Below are positions 1 through 10,488 of a stretch of DNA of 64,000 nt, one piece after another. The stretch covers positions 1 to 64,000 of the forward strand of contig CAJVPJ010000029.1 of NCBI GenBank assembly GCA_910592205.1. Reading direction: 5' to 3'. The position numbers were made by a program, and so were the translations under genes. Below the pieces are notes generated by a model. That model did no database searches. It had not been told where the DNA came from and worked only from the letters and a program-made list of their open reading frames with translations. The first letter of the stretch is position 1. Each line of letters opens with the position of its first letter. The DNA comes from Paraglomus occultum. Taxonomy: Eukaryota; Glomeromycota; Glomeromycetes; Paraglomerales; Paraglomeraceae.

Positions 1-474
1 GTTTATCGCATAATCACGTGGGTACACAATTTCATACCCGTGTAACAGTTTTATATACCGGTCTCTCATTATAACGGTGCCGGTATAGACAGAGTTGACT
101 GTATTCAAATTATTCTGTACAATATGCGGATCACGGGGATAAATACTCGATTATCGAAATATTCGGATTATTTTGTCGGAATAATGCACGATTATCGATA
201 TATGATTGGATGCATCGTCAGATGTATATTTTACTGTCTCGTACGAAGTCTCGGTAGAGAGCAACTCTGCAACTGCAGGTGGCGTATCAGTTTGGCTTAC
301 GACGACAAAAATTAGCCACAGTCGTCATTCGAGCGACGTGAAAAATAGAAATCGCACGTCAAGCCACGACACATACCTTGATGGCTCTCGGATGACGATA
401 CAAATTGATATCGAACTTGACTTTTCTAAAGGGTATATGGTATGACTTGAGTTTTGCAATCTACACGTCATAGT
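1..474. other. Intergenic, no supported gene
   Basis: Two overlapping short frames lie here (124-315 and 206-445), but neither shows a recognisable domain. I see no RNA gene. It is simply the upstream flank of the phosphatase gene. Confidence 0.5.
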
Positions 475-550
475 TGAGGGGGAATAACCTATACGCTGAG
501 GGGGAATAACCTATACTAAGTGGAAATAACATAATTATGTTATTTCCACT
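475..550. promoter_or_regulatory. Tandem 20-mer pair plus perfect 32-bp palindrome
   Basis: An identical 20-mer starting TGAGGGGGAATAACC occurs at 475-494 and 497-516 (22-bp period). Three bases later comes a perfect inverted repeat with no spacer at 519-550, whose half-site is AGTGGAAATAACATAA. The palindrome arms resemble the direct repeats (GGAATAAC against GGAAATAAC), so the block reads as four related half-sites, two direct and two inverted. It lies 115-190 bp upstream of the phosphatase start codon. It could be a transcription-factor site array or a small transposon end; the sequence alone cannot tell which. Confidence 0.5.
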
Positions 551-664
551 CTGTTTAAAGAGAATTGACGAACGATATCAACTGTTACTATCTTGTACAA
601 GTTTACGTGACGTGTTCAGTGAAATAATCTGTCTTTTTCAATTGCAAAACCTGCTCTCTGAAAG

Positions 665-1439
665 ATGGCTGAAGAAAAAATCAAGATTTTATTTGTCTGT
701 TCAGGTTGGTGCTCAGGAGATTTAAATTTATCTCGCAACTTACTAAAAATTAACTACGTTTGACATTAGGAAACACCTGCCGCAGGTAAGAGAGCATTAG
801 TATTAGTTTTGTTTGCCAATACTACAATAATCTATATAAAAGAAGAAACATCTTTTTTATTTTGGTAGCCCTATGGCAGAAGCGGTATTCGCACATGTGT
901 TACAAAAGAATGAGTTAGAAGATCGATTCTATCTAAATAGCGCGGGAACACATTGTTACAATCCCGGAAATCCGCCAAGTACTATTGTGAAATCTAATAC
1001 CAAGGATGTACTTACTCAACGGAAACTGGTATCCTAATTTTGCTTATTTATTGTTCTAGATCCGCGAACAATTGAGGTATGCCGTAATCACGGTATCCCA
1101 GTGAGTCACCATTCCCGAAACGTGAGTGCCATATAAACCATTCCTTTCAGTATGCTTGTTACCCTTTCCCCCTCACGTCTATTTATACCACAGGTTGCAG
1201 AAGATGACTATTATGAATTTGACTACATGCTCTGCATGGATTCTAGCCATTTGATGTTTTTAAATCAATTAAAACCGGAAGGATCAAGGGCCAAGATTAT
1301 GCTGTTTGGAGAATTTGATCCACAAGGTGTTCGTAGTATTGATGATCCCTATTGTCGCAACTTAGATGCATATGAGACGGTTTATCAGCAAGTGTCAAGA
1401 TGCAGTGAGGCTTTCTTGAAACACTTAAATTCCGCATAA
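665..1439 (+). CDS. Low-molecular-weight protein tyrosine phosphatase (5 exons)
   Basis: Cytosolic cysteine-dependent phosphatase of the LMW-PTP family (Ltp1/ACP1 type), expected to dephosphorylate phosphotyrosine. Exons: 665-704, 770-785, 869-978, 1060-1121, 1194-1439, all GT-AG, giving 157 residues, close to the family's usual 155-160. The catalytic loop C-X5-R-S reads CSGNTCRS (Cys12, Arg18, Ser19). The general-acid motif DPY is at residues 127-129, and FDYMLCMD follows the usual central strand. The 16-nt second exon alone supplies the middle of the catalytic loop; without it the frame and the motif both fail, which is strong support for this model. The start is the first ATG ahead of the conserved KILFVC strand. 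Family assignment is firm; the biological substrate is unknown. Confidence 0.93.
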
Positions 1440-1997
1440 TAGCAGACTGGAAATTGCTTATGAATGAATTGCAATGAACCAAAAGTCATTTTTTATATAA
1501 ATAATGAAGATGCTACATCTGCTATTGATTATATTTGCAAATACTTGTTGTTCAGGACATTGTGCTTGCCCAGTTTAAAGTTTATATACTAATGTCTAAT
1601 TTTCCCAATTATTAATTGGAAACATGTCCAGGCAAAGTGAATATATTACCATACAGTATTTCAGCTTGATCCAGTTTTGAATACCATAAGAATAACTTAT
1701 TGTAATGGGATATTGGATTATTATTATCCATTCCATCAATAACTTGTTAGCTTGCCTTTCTAACCTAAGTCTTCTTTCCTTTAAACAATCCCTCAGACTT
1801 TTAACCTATTGACTGACAAGTGAGAGGACAAGCAAAAGACTGATGCATGCTGTTAGTTTGAGCTATTTCTTTTTAATTTTTGCTGTATGACAATAGTAAG
1901 GATGATGTTGTATTGATATGACCGAAGAAAGTCTGAATGAAGCAAGGGACATATTATTAACAGGGTGAATGAAGAGACTTAGGTCGATAGAGCATAT
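1440..1997. other. 3' flank, no gene seen
   Basis: AT-rich sequence downstream of the phosphatase. I see no coding exon, RNA gene or repeat. Confidence 0.5.
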
Positions 1998-2010
1998 TTG
2001 GTAAAGTTTA

Positions 2011-2298
2011 ATGACGTATATAGAAGTCGCCAGACAAATTCTCGAACGTGGACTAGATACGAATGTTCATATGTACGGTATACGGCGAACAAAAATCTTG
2101 AGTTCCAGATCACCTTACTGGTTTTGGTTATTATTATCAATATTGTTACTCACCTGGGGAGTTGTGCCCAAAATTGGCCGGGTAATGTTTCCAAGTTTAG
2201 ACATCCGCGTCAATTACGCCGTAGATAAAATGCGGTGGCTGTTTATACTTCTTATTGTCAATATATACACACTCTTGTTAAACCATCTAATCAAATAA
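2011..2298 (+). CDS. Possible small two-helix membrane protein
   Basis: Uninterrupted 95-codon frame from ATG to TAA. After a hydrophilic N-terminal third it has two hydrophobic stretches, roughly residues 35-52 (WFWLLLSILLLTWGVV) and 75-93 (WLFILLIVNIYTLLLNHL), with a short polar link containing Arg and Asp. I do not recognise the family. The base composition is a little richer than the surrounding intergenic DNA, but the frame is short enough to be chance. It could also be the last exon of a gene whose upstream exons I could not identify. Confidence 0.3.
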   Translation: MTYIEVARQILERGLDTNVHMYGIRRTKILSSRSPYWFWLLLSILLLTWGVVPKIGRVMFPSLDIRVNYAVDKMRWLFILLIVNIYTLLLNHLIK

Positions 2299-3781
2299 AT
2301 AAATATATTACATCAATAATCGAACTATTCTTTTGCGTACGACAGCTAAATATTAATTTACCTGCATTTCTATTCAATGTACAAAATAGAACTATTATTA
2401 GAACAAAGATCTTCTAGTAATCAAAATGATAACTTTTAATTAATTCCATTACCAATCATAGTATGTATTTAATACCAACATTATGACTCATTATTCGTCA
2501 AAATCTGCAACGATTTTTATCTTCAATGATAGAATTTAGCGAGTGTTTATAAAGCAGATGAGGTAAAACTTGATTGTAATTAAAATTCTAACTGTACATA
2601 CTCAACTCGTATGTAATTTCGGAACCTAAAATTTTCGATTTTGAGTATTAACGATAATAATAATCGCGACAAAGATCGGTTTTGCGTTTTTGAATATGAA
2701 TTACTTTAACGGATAAATTGACACTGATTATAAACATAGTTTATTATCTTATTATGTCGTTTGTAATTAACAATAATAATATTAGACTAGTAACTATTGC
2801 AAATGGATACTTATTAACACCTTGAGGTCAGGTATCATGTGATTTACTCCTCCAAGTTGGGCCGAAAACTCATGACTCTCCCTTAGGTGGAATTTTACTA
2901 TTCACGAATTTGGACACGTTAAAACACCTTTCAATTGATCTGGATAAACTCTCTTGCAATTTGACGGTAAAAGAAAATACAAGCAAGGAAGAATGCTGAA
3001 CGACTAGCGAGTATCTGAATATTCGATCATCGATGCTTTGTCGTAATAGTAAGAGCTTGACGACTATGTGAGAAGTATTCGGCTTAGAAAGACCAGACCT
3101 TATGATTGACACAGAAAGGAATTTGTATAAAGACAATGTATAACACCGGGAGTTTAATATACGTACTCGTTAGAAGGTTGATACTCGCTTGATACAACAA
3201 AAGTTGTAAATGTTAGAAGTTATAGAGATGCGAAGCGACATGAAGTTACAGTATAAAGAAAAATCCTCTGTTGAGGCTGAATCTAACGAGATAATGTATA
3301 TGTTGGAACCTGACCTTTGGTGATGTTAAAGATATATTAATGAAACTATTATAATAGGTCAGAAACGTTATAATTCTTATTTACCCGGATAGGTATCTAT
3401 TGTCTAAGATATATTCAACCAATTTAAGTTGTGCTACGAAACACGAATCATGAAAGATAATATCACCGCAAAAACATTCGCCTAACAAAAGGAAATCATA
3501 GATAAACTATTTGGTAATTATGTTCGTTTTAGCGACATAATTATTATGAATAGATTATTTGAATAGCATAAATAAAGTTTCATCATTAGGGTCTATTACT
3601 ATCCCAATCACACGGCACCTTTTTGCCCACCTCAGCCACAATACTGGTCCTAAATGCAGGCTCCCTAACATAAAATGCATCCCTTGAGGCGCATTTAAGG
3701 CAGGTAATTCTGTTGTATCAACAGCAATGTTCAATAACACTTAGACTCAATCCTACACACGTGATAAACTAATAATAAAAT
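2299..3781. other. Intergenic, weak ORFs only
   Basis: Very AT-rich. A minus-strand 88-codon frame (2870-3136) and a minus-strand 61-codon frame (3555-3740) have no recognisable domain and no flanking exons I could connect. No RNA gene or repeat array seen. Confidence 0.5.
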
Positions 3782-4423
3782 ATGCGACTTGCTTGTTGGC
3801 TTGGCAGACTTGCGATTTTCCTCTTTGGATCGAATATTTTTACCATGGCTCTACGAACGACCACCACAGCAAATGTATCGTCGACAGCAGTATCATCGTC
3901 CACGACTTCTGGAGTCTCCACCACTACTTTCATGCCTACGTCCACAACACCATATCCAACTCAAATATCGCCAACAGAATCTCCTCAAATACGGCATCCG
4001 TTTCCTGACATCGATGCTCAACGCAATCTCTATTTCACGTATACAATAAATCTCACACCGTATTACATCTCATTCCCTAAAGATACCGATTTATCACTAA
4101 TAAAGTTATCCTTATCATACGATCCTGTGTCGACATCGGATTGGGTCACATTTAACGAACCTCTGAAGACGATATCGGGAACTCCACCGGACAATGCTGC
4201 TTCCAATACAACGATATCACTGAATATATCATCTGGCTCTTATCAGAACGCTACTACGTCAACACAGTTTTACTTGATTGTTCAAAATGGACCATTTGAG
4301 AATTTAGCTGTGTCGGGAAAAGTTATCAGTTTGATTGTCGGACTAGCGGTTGGGATGATTGTTGCTGCTGGAGCTGTCGTTGCGTTTATTATGGTGCACA
4401 GATGGAAAGATAGGCACCGGTGA
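3782..4423 (+). CDS. Ser/Thr-rich type I membrane protein with one dystroglycan/cadherin-like domain
   Basis: Intronless 213-residue protein. Residues 1-21 are a plausible signal peptide. Residues 25-65 are a Thr/Ser/Pro-rich stalk likely to be O-glycosylated. Residues 75-170 look like one dystroglycan-type cadherin-like (CADG/He_PIG) fold: a strand-rich segment ending in WVTFNEPLKTISGTPPDN, where the ISGTPP turn is characteristic, then several N-x-S/T sites. A single transmembrane helix (about 179-206, LIVGLAVGMIVAAGAVVAFI) precedes a very short basic tail (HRWKDRHR). Larger fungal relatives such as Axl2 carry several of these domains and mark bud or septation sites; this is a minimal version. 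A surface-receptor or wall-contact role is inference. Confidence 0.65.
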   Translation: MRLACWLGRLAIFLFGSNIFTMALRTTTTANVSSTAVSSSTTSGVSTTTFMPTSTTPYPTQISPTESPQIRHPFPDIDAQRNLYFTYTINLTPYYISFPKDTDLSLIKLSLSYDPVSTSDWVTFNEPLKTISGTPPDNAASNTTISLNISSGSYQNATTSTQFYLIVQNGPFENLAVSGKVISLIVGLAVGMIVAAGAVVAFIMVHRWKDRHR

Positions 4424-6823
4424 AAAAGCAGAAGATCATGTGGTAGAAGGCTAAAAGAGGCGAGCGCAGATATGACTCATTACAGATTATGGGGAACTGG
4501 TGATATGCGAACAATTGTATAGCATATGGTGATCGAGCATCCAACAAAAAACTTTGATATGTTATAATAAGGTCTTCTCATGATATAATTACGACGTCAA
4601 TATACTACGGGTTTATTAATGTTTAATGATATGATAGGACGATACGCTCATCTAGAACGTTAGCAAGAACAATGTAATTGGCATTTAACTGCCAGAATGG
4701 GCTTCAACTATTTTGAAAGTGAATTAACTTGATTTTGTCTTGGAAATGATGCTGCGATTTTGATTTATTATAATGTTCGTTTGATTTATATTGATACTTG
4801 TCAGCGTTACGCTGAAGTATCTTGCGATTCATCTTCGTAAAAACTCTTACCTATTACCTTCTATTACATTTTGTGTAGAGACAGGGAACACTTCTATAGG
4901 TATAAAAGCGTCATCCGTTCGGCTTACAAAGACGGATACTAATAATATTCTAGAATAGATCTACGTCATAATTACGTCTTGGTGGGGTAATAAAAATCTT
5001 CAGGCTACAATTATAGTTGATTAACGAGGTACATTGTATTTTAATAGAATTACGTGCGTTATTCAGGGTTGACCCTAACTCTACAAACCGAAAAATAATC
5101 ACAAGACGTCTTGATGAGCTTTTATTGTTAACACAAAACGCTTACGGCATGAAGACATTAGTTGCAAATTTGTCCTCTGACAATTGCGTTTGCTTGACTT
5201 TATTCCGTTACGAAAAAACTACCCAAGTGATTAGGTTCGGATAAATAGTCATAGCAACCTAAGATGAAGTTGATCTATCTAAATTTACCGTGAAGCCAAA
5301 ATCAATCACGCTGTCATAGATTCAAAACCTGATTCCGCCTCTTTATCTAATTCTAACTCTGATTCTGATGATTCTTCATCCGAAGTCGACCAGATGATGC
5401 ACACATCAATAAATAAAGCCACAATAAAACGATGATCTTTGTTCGCTAATTTTGGGTCTTCTTGGCATTCTGAATTGGTCAAGCAACATATCACGGCATT
5501 GTATAGTATATATATTTAATATTTAAACTATACTGTGTGTTATTTCTAAAACAACCAAGTAAACGAACACGACTTCATCATTTTAGAGATACAAGGAATT
5601 ATGCCAGGACGCTAAATTTGCGTATTTTCAGTGAAACTGACAATATCGTTAATGCACCCAACAACTTCGTAGGCTGGATGTTTTTACGAAAAAATTTTTA
5701 AACGAAGGACGCAAGCGATTTAGGTATAAAATTACTATAAATGTACCCACATCGCAATATAATATGGATAACTATTTCTGAACCGTCTACTTTCCTTCAT
5801 CAAAAGTTATCACTTGGAATACAAAAATGCTGGCTGTGCCGGTATACATGTTGTGCGCAATCAATAATTATCAAACGTCTTGTGTTGACTTTTTAAGTGG
5901 GTCTTCACCTTAGGAGTTAGGATTAGAGCAAACATTTCCCTCGGTTCCCGTTTTCCATAATTTACGAGTCGCAACTCGCGTAATTCACGTAATTTTATTT
6001 GTTTCTTATTTGCTTTTCAGAGGAAGATATCACTTTGGGGCTATCTGAAAATGGTGATGTTCACAACATCAGTTCGTCTCTATTTAGCGGAGAACACAAT
6101 AACAGTTTGTTGACAATCATAGGAATGAGCTACCATTATAAGTTCATATTCAGCATAGATTTATATGAGCTATGTTAACGTGCACCAACAAGATACGTTA
6201 AGATTGATTTCCCAGTCTTTTTCTGTTGTAGGGCATGATTGCGCCATCTCTCCAATATGTGAATGACATGAAGAGGATAACACTTTTGACTGACAAATCA
6301 AGAAACCTTGACATATGAATCGCCCACTCATTTAGATATACGCGTCTTCAACAGCAAATTTATCTTAAACGTTCTACAAGTTGTCACGTTTAATTATTAA
6401 AATTGGTTCTCTGGTTTATTTTATTATGGTAACACGATGTTACAGGCCATCACGGAAAATGAATTGGAAACGGTATTCAGTACTCCAATGAAGTCTACTA
6501 TTTCATACTGACCTTGCCACGAATTGTAGTTATAAGCGGTTTATCGGAATTGTACCAAACATCGCTTCAGCTTATTATAATCAACTGCTTTAATAGTCTG
6601 ACAAAAGGAACGTCAATAAACCAACACGATTCAGTCCACCCGGAAGTAGCCTCATCGCCAATCGATCGTTTAGACAGACCGCCCGTTATTAATCTTATCT
6701 ATTTGTAGACGTCTGAATTTCTTGTATTCAAAGATTCAATCTTGAGTTCTATTACGATATTCCGGTATTCTATAGCTGACACGATACAAGTCTAAACGTA
6801 ATCTCCTCCAACAAAAATTCTAA
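4424..6823. other. Long intergenic region with exon-like scraps
   Basis: About 2.4 kb with no confident gene. A 75-codon frame at 5017-5244 (+) and an acidic, Ser/Asp-rich frame at about 5301-5430 (+) are unrecognised. At 6021-6178 (+) an open segment follows a good acceptor (TTGCTTTTCAG) and ends in TAA, but no partner exons were found. These may be remnants of decayed genes. No RNA gene or array seen. Confidence 0.4.
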
Positions 6824-8214
6824 TCAAGCCTTCATTTCGTGCGCAAATAATTTAACATACAAGCCACGTCCTTGCTCTAGAAACACAAGTGTTAATATGG
6901 TATGCGGCCTAAAGCACGAGAAGTAGTGCAAGTCAGAATTGATAGTTTCAAAGTAGAAAGAAAGCGATATCGAGGAAGGAAACGGTTTTTACAAACCCAA
7001 TTCGCAAATAATGTGCATTGAATCCTTTATATAACCCTGTGATTCCTTCTGTCTTTAGTGTTTTAATGAAACAATCGAAAGTATTTTTGTACAACCTAAT
7101 AAGCAATAAGAAGCAAAAGTTTCACAGTTAATTTACCGATACAGATTCATCAGATACTCAGAGTCTCTCTCATACATTGGTTTTGACGTCTTGACGCTCT
7201 GCGTTCATCTCGAATACTTACACTCCTTTTCCACTTCCATCGTGTTTCTGATTATACATCCTCGTACTGATGACATCAAACGGATTCATTGCCAGACAGA
7301 CACAGAAGCCGGACGCCAACGAACTAATTGCATGTACCACAATATCTGCCTCCCCTCTACCAGTTGTTTTCATTACCCATCTCTTGACGAAAAAATAACT
7401 CGGCAACTGTGCACTACTGCCAACGCCTGTCCTGAGCATGCTCGCGCCAACGCCATGGAACAGGCCACGAACACCGCTTTGACTGTAAACTTCTTTTAGT
7501 GCGGTTAGAGTGGATGTGTAATTATGTTGATGGCCGACGGCGACATGTTTGGAATGTGATTGCATGCGAGTTTTCACAAGAAAGAGAGGAGAGCCGACCG
7601 TGGCAGCTATCACCCCGGCTGAGCCACCGGATGCAATCGCGATTGGCATCGAATTCGGGGAGGTGTTAAAAGCTGATACGAGAGAATTGCGAATTGGATC
7701 GTAGAGGCCCAGACGGACGCCATTCATTGCTAATTGGTAGGCATATGCGGGACCTGTTTTGTAAAATTGGAGGGAGGGAAGGAGGGCATTGGGCAAAGAA
7801 GAGAACAAAAAACAATGAGAGTTTTCGTTGGGTAATGTGATCGAGTGATTGGAAAAACGAAGTTGGACTATAAACGTTCGAATAGCATAATTACCCAGTC
7901 CTTTCTGTATTCCTCGGATCTTTTCATGTTTGAGAATATAGAAAAATGCTTGGAAGACGTTTTTGTATGGTTTCGCTATGTTTGCATTCGCTCTGGCCAG
8001 CTCCCCTTGTAACTGCAATCGTGTCTTTACCACCTAAAAAATTTTTTGAGAGCGATCTATCGGCTAATTGTACTATAGTTACTTTTATTATGACAAAGGC
8101 TATATAATTTACCTCCCAAGGATTACTGAAAGTAACCGCAGCACAAGCAGCTAATCCGCCGATGATGAATCCGGGTACGGCTCCAATTTGATTTCTTGCT
8201 GATGTGTTTGACAT
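6824..8214 (-). CDS. OAC1: Mitochondrial carrier, oxaloacetate/sulfate transporter type (5 exons)
   Basis: Inner-membrane solute carrier (SLC25 family), closest in motif pattern to yeast Oac1 and SLC25A34/35, which move oxaloacetate, sulfate and related anions. Exons on the minus strand: 8214-8113, 8033-7895, 7753-7222, 7095-6997, 6908-6824. All phases agree and give 318 residues; yeast Oac1 has 324. The three repeat signatures are PWEVVKTRLQ in repeat 1 (split by intron 1), [11 protein letters not shown] in repeat 2 and [13 protein letters not shown] in repeat 3. The repeat-2 change of the usual acidic residue to Phe is, as I recall, normal for this subfamily. Other family stretches are [17 protein letters not shown] and [16 protein letters not shown]. 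Start chosen at the ATG of MSNTSARNQ. The substrate is inferred from subfamily only. Confidence 0.9.
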
Positions 8215-9458
8215 TCTCTTCACCTGCTAATGACTGGTATTCCTGGTAGCGCTAAACGATTAGAGAAGTGTTACTATGAAGTAGAAATTGGATGATATTA
8301 GGGCGGCAAGTTCGTCAGTGATTTGGGATTTATATTTTTCGGAATATTTTCATCAGGAAGGTTGGTACAAGGCAAAGGCAACATTCTTACTCAATATGGG
8401 ATTCGATAGCCTGCCCGGCCATAATAACAGAATTGTCTTTATTGGATGTTTTAGTATCGGCACTTCGAGTGCCACAAAAGGTTGTCTGCATCCATAATAA
8501 TTAAGGCAAGAATAATGAGATGCTTAAAATAGATTATTCGGTATTTTCACTTTTGAGCAATCTAAATTTGTCGTTTTCGATTTACTTTGTGGACTAATAA
8601 TTGCTTTAAACCTGTAGGGCTTGTCAGTTGTCGCAATCATTTCTCTCCCATCACATTAACATATGATCGCCTCTTTAACACTTGCTAGGACGTTTCAAGC
8701 CCAAGCTTTTTCTAATCGCCTATTCTCTCAATAACCCAATCATTCCCTCTATTCTTACGATTTGATGAGGCAAGGGTATTAGTATGCGATTCTTAGCCAA
8801 AGTATCTAACACACAATATAGTCTATGAGTGTAAATGATTTCGTTGTCTGAACGAGTTACTGTTTCACTTTTAAAAGATCTGACCAGATCTCAATCGACC
8901 GACAGTAGTAATACCGTTGGGTTTTTTTTCTTTTGACAACACCCGAGCACATTGCTATCGATTATAATTTTGAAAAATTTCTCATAGAACCATTTAGTCA
9001 ATTAACAACAAATGATACTTCATCGGATATTATGGTTTTGGATAGCCCGGAATTTCTATCACGATATGCTCTTATGTTAATTCGAATATGCATTGTTCAT
9101 CGTTTTGAAGCGAGAATTAAGTTCAACGTCTTTGGAAGTTGACATAATTAGTAGAGGTAAATATTCAATAGCGGTTTGTCGAGTACGTGGGATTATGCAG
9201 GAAGATTAGTCATAAAAATATCTTTCTAATGCTCCAAAATTCTGGTGTGTTCTTGCAACCAACTCTTTATAAATTATTTTGTCTCAAGGTAGCATTAAGA
9301 CATGATAGCTATCTGCTTCGATACACGCTCATTACGCACTATATGTATTTAACGGATGCCTATTGCATTATAGTATTTCTCCGTGCGTTAGAAATTGATT
9401 TACATCTCGATAGCTGCAAGTATATCACGTGTTGTTTATAGATTCTCTGTTATTATAG
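8215..9458. other. Intergenic with unrecognised short frames
   Basis: Divergent upstream region between the carrier (-) and the DNA glycosylase (+). Plus-strand frames at about 8935-9142 and 9187-9441 are open and moderately coding-like but match nothing I know. A splice-acceptor-like TTATTATAG lies directly before the glycosylase ATG, so an upstream exon or 5' UTR intron is possible. Confidence 0.4.
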
Positions 9459-10488
9459 ATGTCTCTCTCAAGAATGTCCAAGCCTGATAATAAGAAAAAA
9501 AACTTGTATAGTCCGTATTTTGTCAAAGTTCCTTCGGCGTGTGTATCGAAATATTTTCGTACATCAAAACGATCGAACGATGTGAGAATTAGTTGCATAG
9601 ACAATCGTAAAGGGAGAGGAGCGAGGCGAAAAGAACGAGAGGATGGATGTATACCAAAAAATCGTGACGTCGACCGGAGTAAAGTTCCGCGTAGAATAAA
9701 ATTCAAGGATGATGATGAACCTGCTGGAACGATTGGACGTGATATGCAATCGACACCTGGGTGTATAGGCTCTTGTTCCCGTAAACAACACTTTATTCCT
9801 GTGCCATCGCCGCTGAATCTCGTTCAGGAGACACTTTATTACGACCCATGGAAGGCAAGCTGATGCTACCAACATTTGTTTTCCTTAAAATATTATGTCA
9901 CCAACGTCTCTTTTATTTTTGTGATTACGTGGATAGTTTCTTATTGGTACGATATTCCTGAATAAGACTAACGCCACCGTGGCTCTTCCTATGCTATGGA
10001 AGTTCTTCGACAAGTACTTTTCGCCTGAGAGTGCTGTCGGTGCAAACGTTAAAGAGTTGAGTAAATTTTTGCGTCCGATGGGATTGAAGTTACGTATAAT
10101 CTGCATGAACTTTTGCTAAATGCACATGCCTATTCTAATGGATTAACTAATTTCGACATTTATACTTCTAACAGTAACACGCGCGCGGAAAGAATAATCA
10201 AGTTCTCGCAATCGTACCTTGCCAATCCCTTGTTTACTTCTCCGCGAGAGCTGTGAGTAATGGAATTCGTAACATAAACCGTTGATAACACTGCTTTGCA
10301 TTGACGCGCCCTTATTCCACTGCGGTAGTTTTGGAATGGGAAAATATGCCGAGGACAGCTGGAGGCTGTTTTGCGGAAAGACGGATGACGCATGGAAGGA
10401 AGGTTCAGGGTTTATGCCTGACGATAAGATGTTGCGTGCATATATATTCTGGAGAAGAGAATATGAGAAGAGAAGAAATAAAAACTGA
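9459..10488 (+). CDS. MBD4-like mismatch-specific DNA glycosylase, no MBD (4 exons)
   Basis: HhH-GPD base-excision enzyme of the MBD4 family, which removes T or U opposite G, products of (5-methyl)cytosine deamination. Exons: 9459-9854, 9937-10088, 10175-10252, 10329-10488, giving 261 residues. The first intron is GC-AG (AAG|GCAAGC); the others are GT-AG. The N-terminal ~110 residues are basic and low complexity with no methyl-CpG-binding domain. The catalytic domain starts at VQETLYYDPWK (about 122-132), runs through IGTIFLNKT, LPMLWKFF and LSKFLRPMGL, and ends with the hairpin-Gly-Asp segment LFGMGKYAEDSWRLFC. Asp218 there aligns with the catalytic Asp of mammalian MBD4 (GKYGNDSYRIFC). The C-terminal PDDKMLRAY matches the family tail. 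Nuclear action is expected. An upstream first exon cannot be excluded. Confidence 0.87.
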
